In this document: in pieces, positions 37,747-46,316 of the stretch
Layout: every line of letters begins with the position of its first letter
How positions within the stretch are numbered: the stretch's first letter is position 1
Origin: Chitinophaga silvisoli
GTDB lineage: Bacteria; Bacteroidota; Bacteroidia; Chitinophagales; Chitinophagaceae
Direction: 5' to 3'
Assembly: GCF_003412465.1 (NCBI RefSeq)
Contig: NZ_QTJV01000004.1
Coordinates: 310,001-374,000 of the forward strand
Length of the DNA stretch: 64,000 bases
Translations under genes and position numbers: made by a program
Notes under the pieces: generated by a model
What the model was told of the DNA's origin: nothing
Seen by the model: only the letters and a program-made list of their open reading frames with translations
The model's database searches: none

Positions 37747-38949
37747 TTATTGCTGTCCGGTCATGGCAGTAATGGCCTTTACAATATCTTCCGCTACTTC
37801 CTTTTTGGATTTGAGCGGTAATTCTCTTGCGTTGCCCTGCCTGTCAAACAGCGTTACTTTATTTGTATCATGATTGAAACCGGCACCTGCATCATTGAGG
37901 GAATTCATCACGACGAGGTCCAGGTTTTTCTCATGCAGTTTTTTCAGTGCATATTCCTTTTCGTTGTTGGTTTCCAGGGAGAAGCCAACGAGTACCTGTC
38001 CGGCAGGTCGCTGCGCGCCGAGCGTGCGGAGAATGTCGGTGTTTTTTTCCAGTTCCAGGGTCAGTTCATCGCCGGCACCTTTCTTAATCTTGATGTCTGC
38101 CACCTGTTTAGGGCGGTAGTCTGCCACAGCGGCTGCCATTACAACGATATTGCTGCCGGCAAAATGGTCTGCACTCCTGTTATACATATCTGCTGCTGTC
38201 ACGACCCTGAGTGTGTGTACGCCCGGGTGTGTGGCTGACAAATGGGTAGGTCCCAGCACTAAGGTGACATCTGCACCGGCAGTTGCCAAAGCATCGGCGA
38301 TGGCAATGCCCATTTTACCACTGGAGTGGTTACTGATATAACGAACGGGGTCCAGGGGTTCTTGTGTAGGCCCGGCAGTTACCAGTGCTTTTTTTCCTTT
38401 CAGGGGTTGATGGGAGGTAAAATATTGTTGCAGGAAGGCGACGATGTGTTCAGGTTCCGCCATTCTTCCTTCGCCGAAGAGGCCACTGGCCAGTTCTCCT
38501 TTTTCAACAGGCAGTTGCTGATGACCGTAGCTGAGCAGTTTTTGCACATTGGCGCGGGTGGCGGGGTGGTGCCACATATCTTCGTCCATGGCAGGAGCAA
38601 AAAGTACGGGGCAGGTGGCCGAGAGGTAGGTTGCCATGAGGAGGTTGTCACAGATTCCCATTGCCATTTTGGCCAGGGTATTTGCCGAAGCGGGAGCGAT
38701 GAGCATGACATCGGCCCAGCGGCCCAGCATGACGTGGTTGTTCCAGCTTGAATTGTCACTGATGCTCACGGGCACCTCACTTTTCGATAAGGTAGCCAGG
38801 GTGAGTGGCGTGATGAAATCGCAGGCAGATGGTGTCATGACCACCTTTACCTCAACACCTTCCTTTACGAGCAAGCGGACGATCGTAGCAGCTTTGTAGG
38901 CAGCGATGCTTCCGGACACACCCAGTAGTATTTTCTTTCCTTGCAACAT
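37747..38949 (-). CDS. coaBC: bifunctional phosphopantothenoylcysteine decarboxylase / phosphopantothenate-cysteine ligase
   Basis: 400 residues. The N-terminal flavoprotein CoaC domain (1 to about 180) starts KKILLGVSGSIAAYKAA, carries the catalytic His in WNNHVMLGRWADVMLIAPASANTLAK and has FAPAMDEDMW. The C-terminal CoaB domain (about 185-400) has VTAGPTQEPLDPVRYISNHSSGKMG, AAAVADYRP and KIKKG (catalytic Lys). It makes 4'-phosphopantetheine precursors for CoA from phosphopantothenate and cysteine. It sits third in the bamD operon. Confidence 0.96.
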   Translation of the reverse strand: MLQGKKILLGVSGSIAAYKAATIVRLLVKEGVEVKVVMTPSACDFITPLTLATLSKSEVPVSISDNSSWNNHVMLGRWADVMLIAPASANTLAKMAMGICDNLLMATYLSATCPVLFAPAMDEDMWHHPATRANVQKLLSYGHQQLPVEKGELASGLFGEGRMAEPEHIVAFLQQYFTSHQPLKGKKALVTAGPTQEPLDPVRYISNHSSGKMGIAIADALATAGADVTLVLGPTHLSATHPGVHTLRVVTAADMYNRSADHFAGSNIVVMAAAVADYRPKQVADIKIKKGAGDELTLELEKNTDILRTLGAQRPAGQVLVGFSLETNNEKEYALKKLHEKNLDLVVMNSLNDAGAGFNHDTNKVTLFDRQGNARELPLKSKKEVAEDIVKAITAMTGQQ

Positions 38950-39029
38950 GTAGCTTATACCAATTATAAAAAAGGCGACAGAAATAGATTTCTGCCGCCA
39001 TGAAGGTAGATATTTTTCAGTACACCAAA

Positions 39030-39371
39030 TTAGCTGTACAGGTCATCATCGTTTCTTCTGAAGTAGATCTTGTCTTCCAGGAATTCCATGGTAGCCTGAA
39101 TAGCAGGGTTTGCCATTCTCTCATAGAAACGGGAGATTTCGATCTGTTCTTTATTCTCGTGCACTTCTTCCAGATTGTCTGTATGACTGGCAAATTCTTC
39201 CAGTTTAGAGTGCAGTTCTTCCTTCACAGATATGTTGATCTGGTTGGCGCGTTTAGCAATTACTGCAATGGATTCATACAGGTTGCCAGTTTTGCCTTTG
39301 ATCTCGGTAGTATTTTTGGTTTCTACCATTGGATTAAGACTGCTGGTAAGACCTCTTTTTATTTTGCTCAT
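39030..39371 (-). CDS. rpoZ: RNA polymerase omega subunit, Bacteroidota type
   Basis: 113 residues. NLYESIAVIAKRANQINI corresponds to the conserved omega/Rpb6 helix that clamps the beta' subunit; the acidic C-terminal part (ERMANPAIQATMEFLEDKIYFR) is specific to Bacteroidota omegas. It follows bamD by 15 bp and precedes coaBC by 80 bp, the conserved order in the phylum. Confidence 0.88.
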   Translation of the reverse strand: MSKIKRGLTSSLNPMVETKNTTEIKGKTGNLYESIAVIAKRANQINISVKEELHSKLEEFASHTDNLEEVHENKEQIEISRFYERMANPAIQATMEFLEDKIYFRRNDDDLYS

Positions 39372-39386
39372 TCTCCAGAGAATTAA

Positions 39387-40289
39387 TTATTGATTACTAA
39401 TATTGTTAAGGGTATTGTTTGTTGCCTTAGCATTTTTGGCTGCTTTCTCTTTCTTCCGCTCTTGTTTCTTGCTGATTGGTGCGTTCAGATTATCTATATC
39501 CTTGATATTGTTTTTTGCTAAGGTATACCATTTTTCGGCATCCGGCTTCAGTTTACTTGAAGAATAATGGTCTGCGAAGTCCATATACTCGGAAACCACG
39601 TCTTCATAGCGTTCTTTTTGCTTATCCCAGATGCTGTGTTCGGCATACTTGTAATAAGCTTTGATAGCCATGTATTTGTATCCATCGCTCTTATCGGAGT
39701 CAGGATAGTTGCGCATCAGGCTTTTGAAGCTGATAGCGGCGGCTTTATAATAACCCAGGTTGTAGTACAATTCTGCGTTATTGAATTCTTTTCTTTCCAG
39801 TTTCTGGCGGCACAGTTCAATTACCAGGTTACCTTCGGCCACCTTGTCGGAGGTGGGGTAGTTGTTGATAAAGGTCTGCATGGCAGAAATGGCCTTGATG
39901 GTATTCGCCTGGTCCAGCGGGATTTTCGGAGATTGTTTATAATAGCAGTAGGCCTGCATATAATCCATTTCTACCGCCCTTGGACTGTTAGGGAAGTTGT
40001 CAAGGTAGTTTTTGAAATAAAACCCTGCCTGAACGTAATCTTTCAATTTATAAGAGCAGTAGCAATAGTTATAGTAAATCGGTTCATACTTCTCTGTGCC
40101 TTTGTATACCTGGAACAGGGATTCGTACAGGGATTGTGCGGTCATGTACTTCTTTTTCTCGTACATTTTGTTTGCATAAGCCAGTTTGGCTTCGTAATCC
40201 TTGCTTTTTTCGATCCGGCGCAGTTCTGTATTACAGGACGTAGCGATAACAATTACTAAAAGACTGATAAAAAAAGAAAATATCTTCAT
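39387..40289 (-). CDS. bamD: outer membrane assembly lipoprotein BamD
   Basis: About 300 residues from ATG 40289 (KIFSFFISLLVIVIATSC, a lipoprotein signal); ATG 40298 is possible but would leave almost no leader after the -7 box. TPR-like helices run through residues 30-270 (AQSLYESLFQVYKG, FKNYLDNFPNSPRAVEMDYMQA, LMRNYPDSDKS). The C-terminal ~30 residues are Lys/Asn-rich. BamD works with BamA to insert beta-barrel proteins such as the TonB receptor, SprA and the porins in this window. It is the first gene of the operon with rpoZ, coaBC and DUF4835. Confidence 0.92.
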   Translation of the reverse strand: MKIFSFFISLLVIVIATSCNTELRRIEKSKDYEAKLAYANKMYEKKKYMTAQSLYESLFQVYKGTEKYEPIYYNYCYCSYKLKDYVQAGFYFKNYLDNFPNSPRAVEMDYMQAYCYYKQSPKIPLDQANTIKAISAMQTFINNYPTSDKVAEGNLVIELCRQKLERKEFNNAELYYNLGYYKAAAISFKSLMRNYPDSDKSDGYKYMAIKAYYKYAEHSIWDKQKERYEDVVSEYMDFADHYSSSKLKPDAEKWYTLAKNNIKDIDNLNAPISKKQERKKEKAAKNAKATNNTLNNISNQ

Positions 40290-40306
40290 TTTCCGCATAA
40301 AGAGGG

Positions 40307-40314
40307 CAAAGTTA
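40307..40314 (-). promoter_or_regulatory. candidate -7 box of the bamD operon
   Basis: TAACTTTG on the minus strand fits TAnnTTTG, 17 bp before ATG 40289. No TTG lies at the expected -33 position. Confidence 0.5.
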
Positions 40315-40370
40315 AGAATTAAATGTAAATGTAAGATAGGGTAGCATATACAGCTGTTAAAATTTTGCAA

Positions 40371-40726
40371 AAAGGGGGATTGTGGGGATAAACACTTTTT
40401 CCCACGGGATGAGAAATCGGGCGGTTTGGGGCTGGGTTGGGTCGAAGAAGCGTCGAAGAAGCGTCGAACAAGCGTCGAAGAACGGTCGAAGAACAGTCGA
40501 AGAACAGTCGAAGAACAGTCGAAGAAAAAATGTCAACAAAAATAATAAACATTACTAATCAGCAAATTAACATACTTACTAACACATATTCACATACTTC
40601 TCACATATTATCAACATACATCTTCACAGAATAAACACAAGCTCATCAATAAACCATTCAAAACCCCATTATTATAGGCAAAAAAATACTGTGGAAAAAA
40701 TTTATAATTCATTTTTTCGTTAGAGA
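40371..40726. other. repeat-rich divergent intergenic region (origin-like features)
   Basis: No gene is supported here; frames across it come from the tandem repeat. It contains three one-mismatch DnaA-box-like 9-mers: TTATCCCCA (minus strand, 40391-40383), TTATCAACA (40608-40616) and TTTTCCACA (minus strand, 40698-40690). It also has an 11-bp tandem array (40441-40526) and a very AT-rich stretch with CACATA repeats at 40583, 40591 and 40602. Genes run away from it on both sides. A replication origin or a complex control region is possible, but neither is shown. Confidence 0.4.
40441..40526. repeat. 11-bp tandem array, about 7.8 copies
   Basis: Unit GTCGAAGAAGC or GTCGAAGAACA, repeated head to tail: copies 1-2 identical, copy 3 with one change, copy 4 intermediate, copies 5-7 identical, and a partial eighth copy of 9 bp. 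The 11-bp period places each unit near the same helical face. It is not a multiple of 3, so it is not a coding repeat. Confidence 0.92.
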
Positions 40727-40749
40727 GTGGGAAAAAGTGTTATTTTGTG
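40727..40749 (+). promoter_or_regulatory. MraZ-like operator: GTG repeats at 10-bp spacing
   Basis: GTGGG (40727), GTGTT (40737) and GTGTT (40747) are spaced exactly 10 bp apart, 37 bp upstream of the mraZ ATG. Known: MraZ represses its own dcw operon through direct repeats (TGGGN in E. coli, AAAGTG-type in Mollicutes) at about 10-bp spacing. The match here is by pattern only. Confidence 0.6.
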
Positions 40750-40785
40750 TTAGAAAATGGAATTCAAGGACTTTCGCCCCCAAGT

Positions 40786-41253
40786 ATGACAGGTTTTCTG
40801 GGAGAATATGAGGCAACGCTTGACGCAAAAGGACGCTTTCTACTCCCTGCTGGCTTTAAAAAGCAGCTGGCAGAAAGCGCCGGAGAGCAGTTTGTCATCA
40901 ACCGGGGATTTGAAAAATGTCTGTCCTTGTATCCCATGAACGAATGGCAGCCAATTTTCGAAAAGATCAGTAAACTGAACGATTTCGATCCGAAAGTCAG
41001 GGAGTTCCGCCGCTATTTTTTGAACGGGGCTACCATTTGTGAACTGGATAGTGCAGGCAGATTATTGGTGCCCAAAAATCTGATGGCTTATGCATCGCTC
41101 GATAAAGAGATCGTGCTTTCAGCGGCCACCAATAAGATTGAAATCTGGGATAAAGCAAAATACCAGGAGTTCTTTGAAAATTTCTCACCAGGAGCCTTCA
41201 GTGACCTTGCGATGCAGGTCATGGGAGGTGGAGATAACAATATTTCGATTTAA
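40786..41253 (+). CDS. mraZ: transcriptional regulator MraZ
   Basis: 155 residues from ATG 40786 (TGFLGEYEAT); the frame is open to a GTG at 40747, but that codon belongs to the operator repeats. Two AbrB-like half-domains are seen: EATLDAKGRFLLPAGFKKQ and ELDSAGRLLVPKNLMAY. MraZ forms a ring that binds repeated sites in the dcw promoter. It is the first gene of the cell-division and wall cluster and is followed 8 bp later by rsmH. Confidence 0.95.
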   Translation: MTGFLGEYEATLDAKGRFLLPAGFKKQLAESAGEQFVINRGFEKCLSLYPMNEWQPIFEKISKLNDFDPKVREFRRYFLNGATICELDSAGRLLVPKNLMAYASLDKEIVLSAATNKIEIWDKAKYQEFFENFSPGAFSDLAMQVMGGGDNNISI

Positions 41254-41261
41254 CAGCTACT

Positions 41262-42170
41262 ATGGGAGAAGCGTCACAATATCACCTGCCCGTTCTGCTG
41301 CAGGAAGTAGTTTCTCATCTGCAAATCAATCCCGAAGGGACATATGTAGATGCGACTTTTGGCGGCGGCGGTCATTCCAGAGCCATTCTGGAACAACTGA
41401 ACGAGAACGGACGGCTCATCGTGTTTGATCAGGACGAAGATGCCTATAATAACCGGATCGATGACCCAAGGGTCACATTTGTACAACAAAACTTCAGGCA
41501 CCTTGCCAGGTTCCTCAAACTGTATAAAGTTCCCCCGGTTGACGGCCTCCTCGCGGATCTGGGCGTTTCATCATGGCAGTTTGATACAGCAGAAAGAGGA
41601 TTTAGTATCCGGTTCGACGGAGATCTGGATATGCGCATGGACAAAAGAACAACCCTCACAGCAGCAGCGTTGCTGCAATCCTACTCAGAGCAGGAATTAC
41701 ACCTTCTGTTCCAGAACTACGGAGAAGTAACCAACGCACGCACATTGGCTAAAGTCATAGTCACAGAGCGAAAAGCCCGCCCAATGAGGACCATCAACGA
41801 GTTCAAATCCGTTATTCAGCCAATCGTAAAAGGCAATCCGCAGAAATACCTCGCGCAGGTATTCCAGGCACTCAGGATCGCCGTTAACGACGAACTGGGC
41901 GCCCTTAAAGATTTGCTCACACAAGCAACGGAAGTGTTAAAACCGGGCGGTAAACTGGCTATCATAACTTTCCATTCACTGGAGGACAGACTGGTGAAGA
42001 ACTTTATGAAAACAGGACAATTTGAGGTGCAGGACGATCCATTTTCTTTTACCACACCCCCCAAATTGTTCCGGTTAGATACAAAAAAACCAGTCACCGC
42101 CGGCCCCGAAGAACTAAAGCGTAATTCCCGGTCCCGCAGCGCAAAACTGAGGGTAGCCGAAAAATTATAA
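41262..42170 (+). CDS. rsmH: 16S rRNA (cytosine-1402-N4)-methyltransferase RsmH
   Basis: 302 residues. The SAM site is YVDATFGGGGHSRAIL near residue 25, with LADLGVSSWQFDTAERGFS near 95 and IITFHSLEDRLVKNF near 235; the end NSRSRSAKLRVAEK is also typical. It methylates C1402 in the 16S rRNA P-site. It overlaps no neighbour; a 151-bp gap follows before ftsL. Confidence 0.96.
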   Translation: MGEASQYHLPVLLQEVVSHLQINPEGTYVDATFGGGGHSRAILEQLNENGRLIVFDQDEDAYNNRIDDPRVTFVQQNFRHLARFLKLYKVPPVDGLLADLGVSSWQFDTAERGFSIRFDGDLDMRMDKRTTLTAAALLQSYSEQELHLLFQNYGEVTNARTLAKVIVTERKARPMRTINEFKSVIQPIVKGNPQKYLAQVFQALRIAVNDELGALKDLLTQATEVLKPGGKLAIITFHSLEDRLVKNFMKTGQFEVQDDPFSFTTPPKLFRLDTKKPVTAGPEELKRNSRSRSAKLRVAEKL

Positions 42171-42321
42171 CGGGTCCGGACTGACGAAACATTTTAAAGG
42201 GTACAACTAGAGATTAAGAAAACTAGCAAACTAAGAGAAAGCGTCAATCCCCCAATCACGTTGATCATGTGCGAAGGATGTGATACCATATCATTCACGT
42301 TGACTAATAAAACCGAGCTGC

Positions 42322-42672
42322 TTGGAACAGGAAGAACATATACCAGTTGCAGAATTACCGGATGAACCGGAACAGAAAAAAGAATGGCGCCTGCGCATCA
42401 ATTACAGGGCCATCACGCAAAATATGCCCTTTATTCTGTTTCTTTCCGCGCTCGCGCTGATCTATATCGCCAACAGTCACCTGGCTGAAAAAAAGATCCG
42501 ACAGATCAACAAACTGGGACGTGAGATCAAAGAGTTGAAATGGGAATATCTAAATGTGAAAAGTGAATTGATGTTCCGTAGCAAAATGAGTGAAGTCAGC
42601 AAATCAGTGGAACCCTGGGGCCTCAAGCCACTCAGTTCCCCACCCCAAAAAATCGTACTGAAGAAACAGTAA
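42322..42672 (+). CDS. ftsL: FtsL-like divisome protein
   Basis: 116 residues. An N-terminal acidic/basic cytoplasmic segment (1-33), one membrane helix about 35-53 (MPFILFLSALALIYIANSH), then a coiled coil about 55-95 (AEKKIRQINKLGREIKELKW, MFRSKMSEV). Size, topology and position between rsmH and ftsI identify the divergent Bacteroidota FtsL. The start is TTG 42322: the frame has a stop at 42301 and no ATG before the membrane helix, so TTG (or an unusual ATA) must be used. It bridges FtsQ and the FtsWI synthase. Confidence 0.82.
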   Translation: MEQEEHIPVAELPDEPEQKKEWRLRINYRAITQNMPFILFLSALALIYIANSHLAEKKIRQINKLGREIKELKWEYLNVKSELMFRSKMSEVSKSVEPWGLKPLSSPPQKIVLKKQ

Positions 42673-42687
42673 TAATCATATCAGACT

Positions 42688-44793
42688 GTGGAAGTAAAGA
42701 AAGACATATTGTGGAGAGTGTATCTGTGCTTTATCGGCATGGTGCTGTTTGGTGTGGCTATATTAATAAAGGTGTTCTTTCTCCAGAACGTTGAAGGAAA
42801 TTACTGGCGCAGCATGGCCGACAGCCTGCATACCCGTTATGTAACCCTCGACGCAGACCGGGGTACCATCTACTCCGAAGAAGGCAGGATGTTATCAACA
42901 TCTATCCCTTACTTCGACGTAAGAGTCGATTTCGCAGCAGATGGGCTCACCGATAAGAATGGAAAGATCTTCAAGGACAATGTTGACTCATTGTCCATTT
43001 GTCTTTCAAAGACTTTTCAGGACCACACGCCGAGGGAGTATAAAACACTCCTTCAGGAAGGCTACAAAAACAAAGACAGATACTTTCTCCTGAAAAGAGA
43101 TATTTCGTTCACCCAGTATCAGCAAGTCCGCCAGTTCCCGATGTTCAGACTAGGGAAAAATAAAGGAGGCCTGATCGCGGAAACGAAAAATAAACGCATT
43201 AACCCCTTCAAACTGCTGGCTAACAGAACCATCGGTTTGAGCAGGCAAAATGCACAGAACGTAGGTCTCGAAAGGACCTACGATAACTATTTAAGCGGCA
43301 CCACCGGTAAAAGACTGATGCGCCGCATTGCTGGTGGTACTTTCGTACCCGTCGAAGGTTATGATATCGAACCGGAAAATGGTCATGATGTCATCACTAC
43401 CCTCGATGTAAACATGCAGGATATCGTTGAAACCGCCCTCATGAATATGATGGTCGCCAACGAAGCCGAAAACGGAACCTGCATACTGATGGAAGTAAAA
43501 ACCGGTAAGATCAAAGCGATCGCCAACCTGGGCAGACAACCGGACGGCAGCTACTTCGAGGATATGAACTATGCCCTGAGAGCAACAGAGCCCGGCTCTA
43601 CTTTCAAACTGGCTACCGTCATCTCCGTACTCGACGACAAATACGCCACCATGAACAACATGGTGAACCTGCAGGAAGGTAAGTGGCAGATTGGACGCAG
43701 AACCGTATTTGACTCCGAACCACACCCCGGCCAGACGAACGTAACGATCAAACATGCGTTCGAACTGAGCTCAAATGTGGGAATGGCAAAACTGGCTTAT
43801 CAGTTCTATAATAAAAAACCAAACGACTTCGTCTGGCACCTGAGAAAACTCAGACTCGACAAGCCCACTGGTATAGATCTCGTAGGTGAAGACCAACCGG
43901 TCATCAAAACCACTGCCAGCAAAACATGGAGCGCTACCAGCCTTCCATGGATGGCCTTCGGTTATGAAGTGTTAATAAGTCCGCTGCAAACCTGCATGCT
44001 CTACAACGCTGTAGCTAACAACGGAAAAATGATGAAGCCTTACCTGGTCAACTCCATTAATGAATATGGTAAACCAGTGAAGAGCTTCGAACCCGAGGTT
44101 TTATTGGACAGCATCTGCTCTTCCAATACACTCACTCAGGTAAAAGCAATGTTGGAAGGAGTTGTAATGAATGGAACCGCCCGTTCATTGTGGTCACCAT
44201 ACTACAGCTTTGCCGGTAAAACCGGTACCGCCCTGGTAGCGAATGCTAACCGGGGTTATGCCGATAAAATATACCAGTCCTCTTTCGCAGGATATTTTCC
44301 TGCCAAAGACCCGCAGTTCACCTGCGTTGTGGTGATCAAAAACAAACCACATGCAGTCAAGTTCTACGGTGCCTCTGTAGCAGGACCCGTTTTTCGCGAG
44401 GTAGCAGACAAACTATATGCTATCGCTGTTGAAAAACAACGACCCATGAGAGCGAACCTGATGCTGGATACATTGCTGGCATTCAAAAACAGCAAGGGCC
44501 GTGATTGGAAAGAAATTACCAATACACTGGACCTGCCCGTTGAAGGTGAAGTCAATAACAACAATTGGGTAAGTGCAAAAGTGACCGACAAGAAAGTCAA
44601 CTTCGCACAGGTAACGCAGGCAAAAGGCAGCGTACCAAATGTAACAGGGATGGGATTAAAGGATGCATTATACCTGCTTGAGAATGCAGGATTGCGTGTG
44701 GTGGTCAGAGGTGCAGGTAAGGTAACCAACCAGTCCATTCCCGGGGGAACACAATTAGAGAAAAATCAAACGATAGTCATAGAACTGAGTTAA
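42688..44793 (+). CDS. ftsI: division-specific peptidoglycan transpeptidase FtsI with C-terminal PASTA domain
   Basis: 701 residues from GTG 42688. One membrane helix about 9-31, a PBP dimerisation domain (about 50-210), then the transpeptidase with Ser304 in STFK, SSN at 361-363 and KTGT at 511-514. A PASTA domain (about 636-701: VPNVTGMGLKDALYLLENAG) ends the chain, as in Spo VD-type PBPs; many Gram-negative FtsI lack it. It cross-links septal peptidoglycan with FtsW. Its stop overlaps the murE ATG by one base (TAATG). Confidence 0.95.
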   Translation: MEVKKDILWRVYLCFIGMVLFGVAILIKVFFLQNVEGNYWRSMADSLHTRYVTLDADRGTIYSEEGRMLSTSIPYFDVRVDFAADGLTDKNGKIFKDNVDSLSICLSKTFQDHTPREYKTLLQEGYKNKDRYFLLKRDISFTQYQQVRQFPMFRLGKNKGGLIAETKNKRINPFKLLANRTIGLSRQNAQNVGLERTYDNYLSGTTGKRLMRRIAGGTFVPVEGYDIEPENGHDVITTLDVNMQDIVETALMNMMVANEAENGTCILMEVKTGKIKAIANLGRQPDGSYFEDMNYALRATEPGSTFKLATVISVLDDKYATMNNMVNLQEGKWQIGRRTVFDSEPHPGQTNVTIKHAFELSSNVGMAKLAYQFYNKKPNDFVWHLRKLRLDKPTGIDLVGEDQPVIKTTASKTWSATSLPWMAFGYEVLISPLQTCMLYNAVANNGKMMKPYLVNSINEYGKPVKSFEPEVLLDSICSSNTLTQVKAMLEGVVMNGTARSLWSPYYSFAGKTGTALVANANRGYADKIYQSSFAGYFPAKDPQFTCVVVIKNKPHAVKFYGASVAGPVFREVADKLYAIAVEKQRPMRANLMLDTLLAFKNSKGRDWKEITNTLDLPVEGEVNNNNWVSAKVTDKKVNFAQVTQAKGSVPNVTGMGLKDALYLLENAGLRVVVRGAGKVTNQSIPGGTQLEKNQTIVIELS

Positions 44794-46259
44794 TGAAAAC
44801 ACTGCGTGACATATTATATAATGTAAACATCGTGGCTGTAAAAGGGTCGACCGATACAGCCGTGAATGCACTGAATATCGACTCCAGAGCCGTAAAGCCT
44901 GGAGATGCCTTCATTGCAATCAGAGGGGTACATTCCGATGGTCACCTGTTCATTGACAAAGCTGTACTGCAGGGTGCCGCTGCCGTGATCTGTGAAGAAC
45001 TGCCTGCGCAGACAGCTGACAACGTTGTCTATGTACAGGTAAATAGCAGCACAACTGCAGCAGGGGTAATAGCAGGCAACTTCTACGACAACCCTTCTCA
45101 CAGGGTACAACTCGTAGGCGTAACCGGTACCAATGGCAAAACCACCATCGCTACCCTACTGTTCAAACTGTTCGGCGCTCTGGGTTACCATTGCGGATTG
45201 CTCTCCACCGTTCAGAATCAGATCGGCGATAAGATCGTTCCGTCTACCCATACTACCCCGGATCCCATTCACCTGAATGCACTCCTGGCTGATATGGTCA
45301 ACGATGGCTGTGATTATGTGTTCATGGAAGTAAGCTCTCATGCTATTCACCAGCAAAGAATCGCAGGGTTAAAATTTGCCGGAGGCATCTTCAGCAATAT
45401 CACCCACGATCACCTGGACTATCACAAGACCTTTGACGAATACATCAGGGTAAAAAAATCCTGGTTCGATGGCCTGCCGGCAACGGCTTTTGCCCTCACC
45501 AACCTCGATGATAAAAGAGGCAGTGTGATGCTGCAAAACACCAGGGCGAAAAAACAAACTTACAGCCTGCGCACCGTTGCAGACTTTAAGGGAAAGATCC
45601 TTGAAAATAACCTCACTGGCCTGATCATGATGATCAATGAGACAGAAGTACACTTCCGCCTCATCGGTGAGTTTAACGCATACAACCTGCTGGCTGTATA
45701 CGGCGCTGCTACCCTGCTTGGTCAGGATAAGGCCCGTGTATTACAGGCACTCAGTGACCTCTCGGGGGCTGAAGGACGCTTCGATTATATCGTTTCTCCC
45801 AATCAGCGCATCATTGGTATTGTGGATTATGCACATACTCCTGATGCATTGCTCAATGTGCTGGCGACTATCAAAAACCTGCGCAAAGGCAACGAACAGG
45901 TCATCACCGTAGTAGGCTGCGGCGGCGATCGTGACACAGCAAAACGCCCTGTCATGGCCGAAGTAGCAGTAGAACGCAGTGACAGGGTTATCCTGACTTC
46001 CGATAATCCACGCTCAGAAGATCCGAACGAGATTATCAGGCAAATGGAGGCCGGTGTACCAGTACATCTTAAAAAGAAAGTATTGTCTATCACCGACCGT
46101 AAAGAAGCTATCAAAACAGCAATCAGCCTCGCAAATCCTGAGGACATCATTCTCATAGCCGGCAAAGGCCATGAGAAATACCAGGAAATACAAGGTGTGA
46201 AGCATCCTTTCGATGACAAACAGGTGCTGGAAGAAATGATGAGGATGATGGAGAAATAA
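44793..46259 (+). CDS. murE: UDP-MurNAc-tripeptide synthetase MurE, meso-DAP type
   Basis: 488 residues. The ATP site is GVTGTNGKTTIATLL near residue 109; the central HTTPDPIHLN and SSHAIHQQRI follow; DNPRSEDPNEI near 405 is the signature of enzymes that add meso-diaminopimelate rather than lysine. It therefore predicts a DAP-type peptidoglycan. It is translationally coupled to ftsI. The 57-bp leader to mraY is a repetitive AACTAACT sequence. Confidence 0.96.
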   Translation: MKTLRDILYNVNIVAVKGSTDTAVNALNIDSRAVKPGDAFIAIRGVHSDGHLFIDKAVLQGAAAVICEELPAQTADNVVYVQVNSSTTAAGVIAGNFYDNPSHRVQLVGVTGTNGKTTIATLLFKLFGALGYHCGLLSTVQNQIGDKIVPSTHTTPDPIHLNALLADMVNDGCDYVFMEVSSHAIHQQRIAGLKFAGGIFSNITHDHLDYHKTFDEYIRVKKSWFDGLPATAFALTNLDDKRGSVMLQNTRAKKQTYSLRTVADFKGKILENNLTGLIMMINETEVHFRLIGEFNAYNLLAVYGAATLLGQDKARVLQALSDLSGAEGRFDYIVSPNQRIIGIVDYAHTPDALLNVLATIKNLRKGNEQVITVVGCGGDRDTAKRPVMAEVAVERSDRVILTSDNPRSEDPNEIIRQMEAGVPVHLKKKVLSITDRKEAIKTAISLANPEDIILIAGKGHEKYQEIQGVKHPFDDKQVLEEMMRMMEK

Positions 46260-46261
46260 AA

Positions 46262-46316
46262 CTAAACGAGCAACAACAACTAACTAACAACTAACTAACA
46301 ACTACTAACTAACAGT
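46262..46316 (+). repeat. short AACTAACT/ACAACT direct repeats in the mraY leader
   Basis: AACTAACTAAC occurs twice, followed by a shortened copy, directly before the mraY ATG. No Shine-Dalgarno is seen. An unstructured C/A-rich leader of this kind would favour initiation in Bacteroidota; slippage could change its length. Confidence 0.6.

Noticed and set aside
40441..40526. CRISPR array
   Set aside because: The units are 11 bp with no spacers and no cas genes are near.
40319..40552. Minus-strand frames with repeated FDCSSTVLR-like peptides
   Set aside because: The periodic peptides are a by-product of the 11-bp DNA array read in all three phases.
42269..42367. 32-codon ORF overlapping the start of ftsL
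   Set aside because: It is out of frame with ftsL, short, and has no recognisable product; the ftsL frame has the expected membrane helix and coiled coil.
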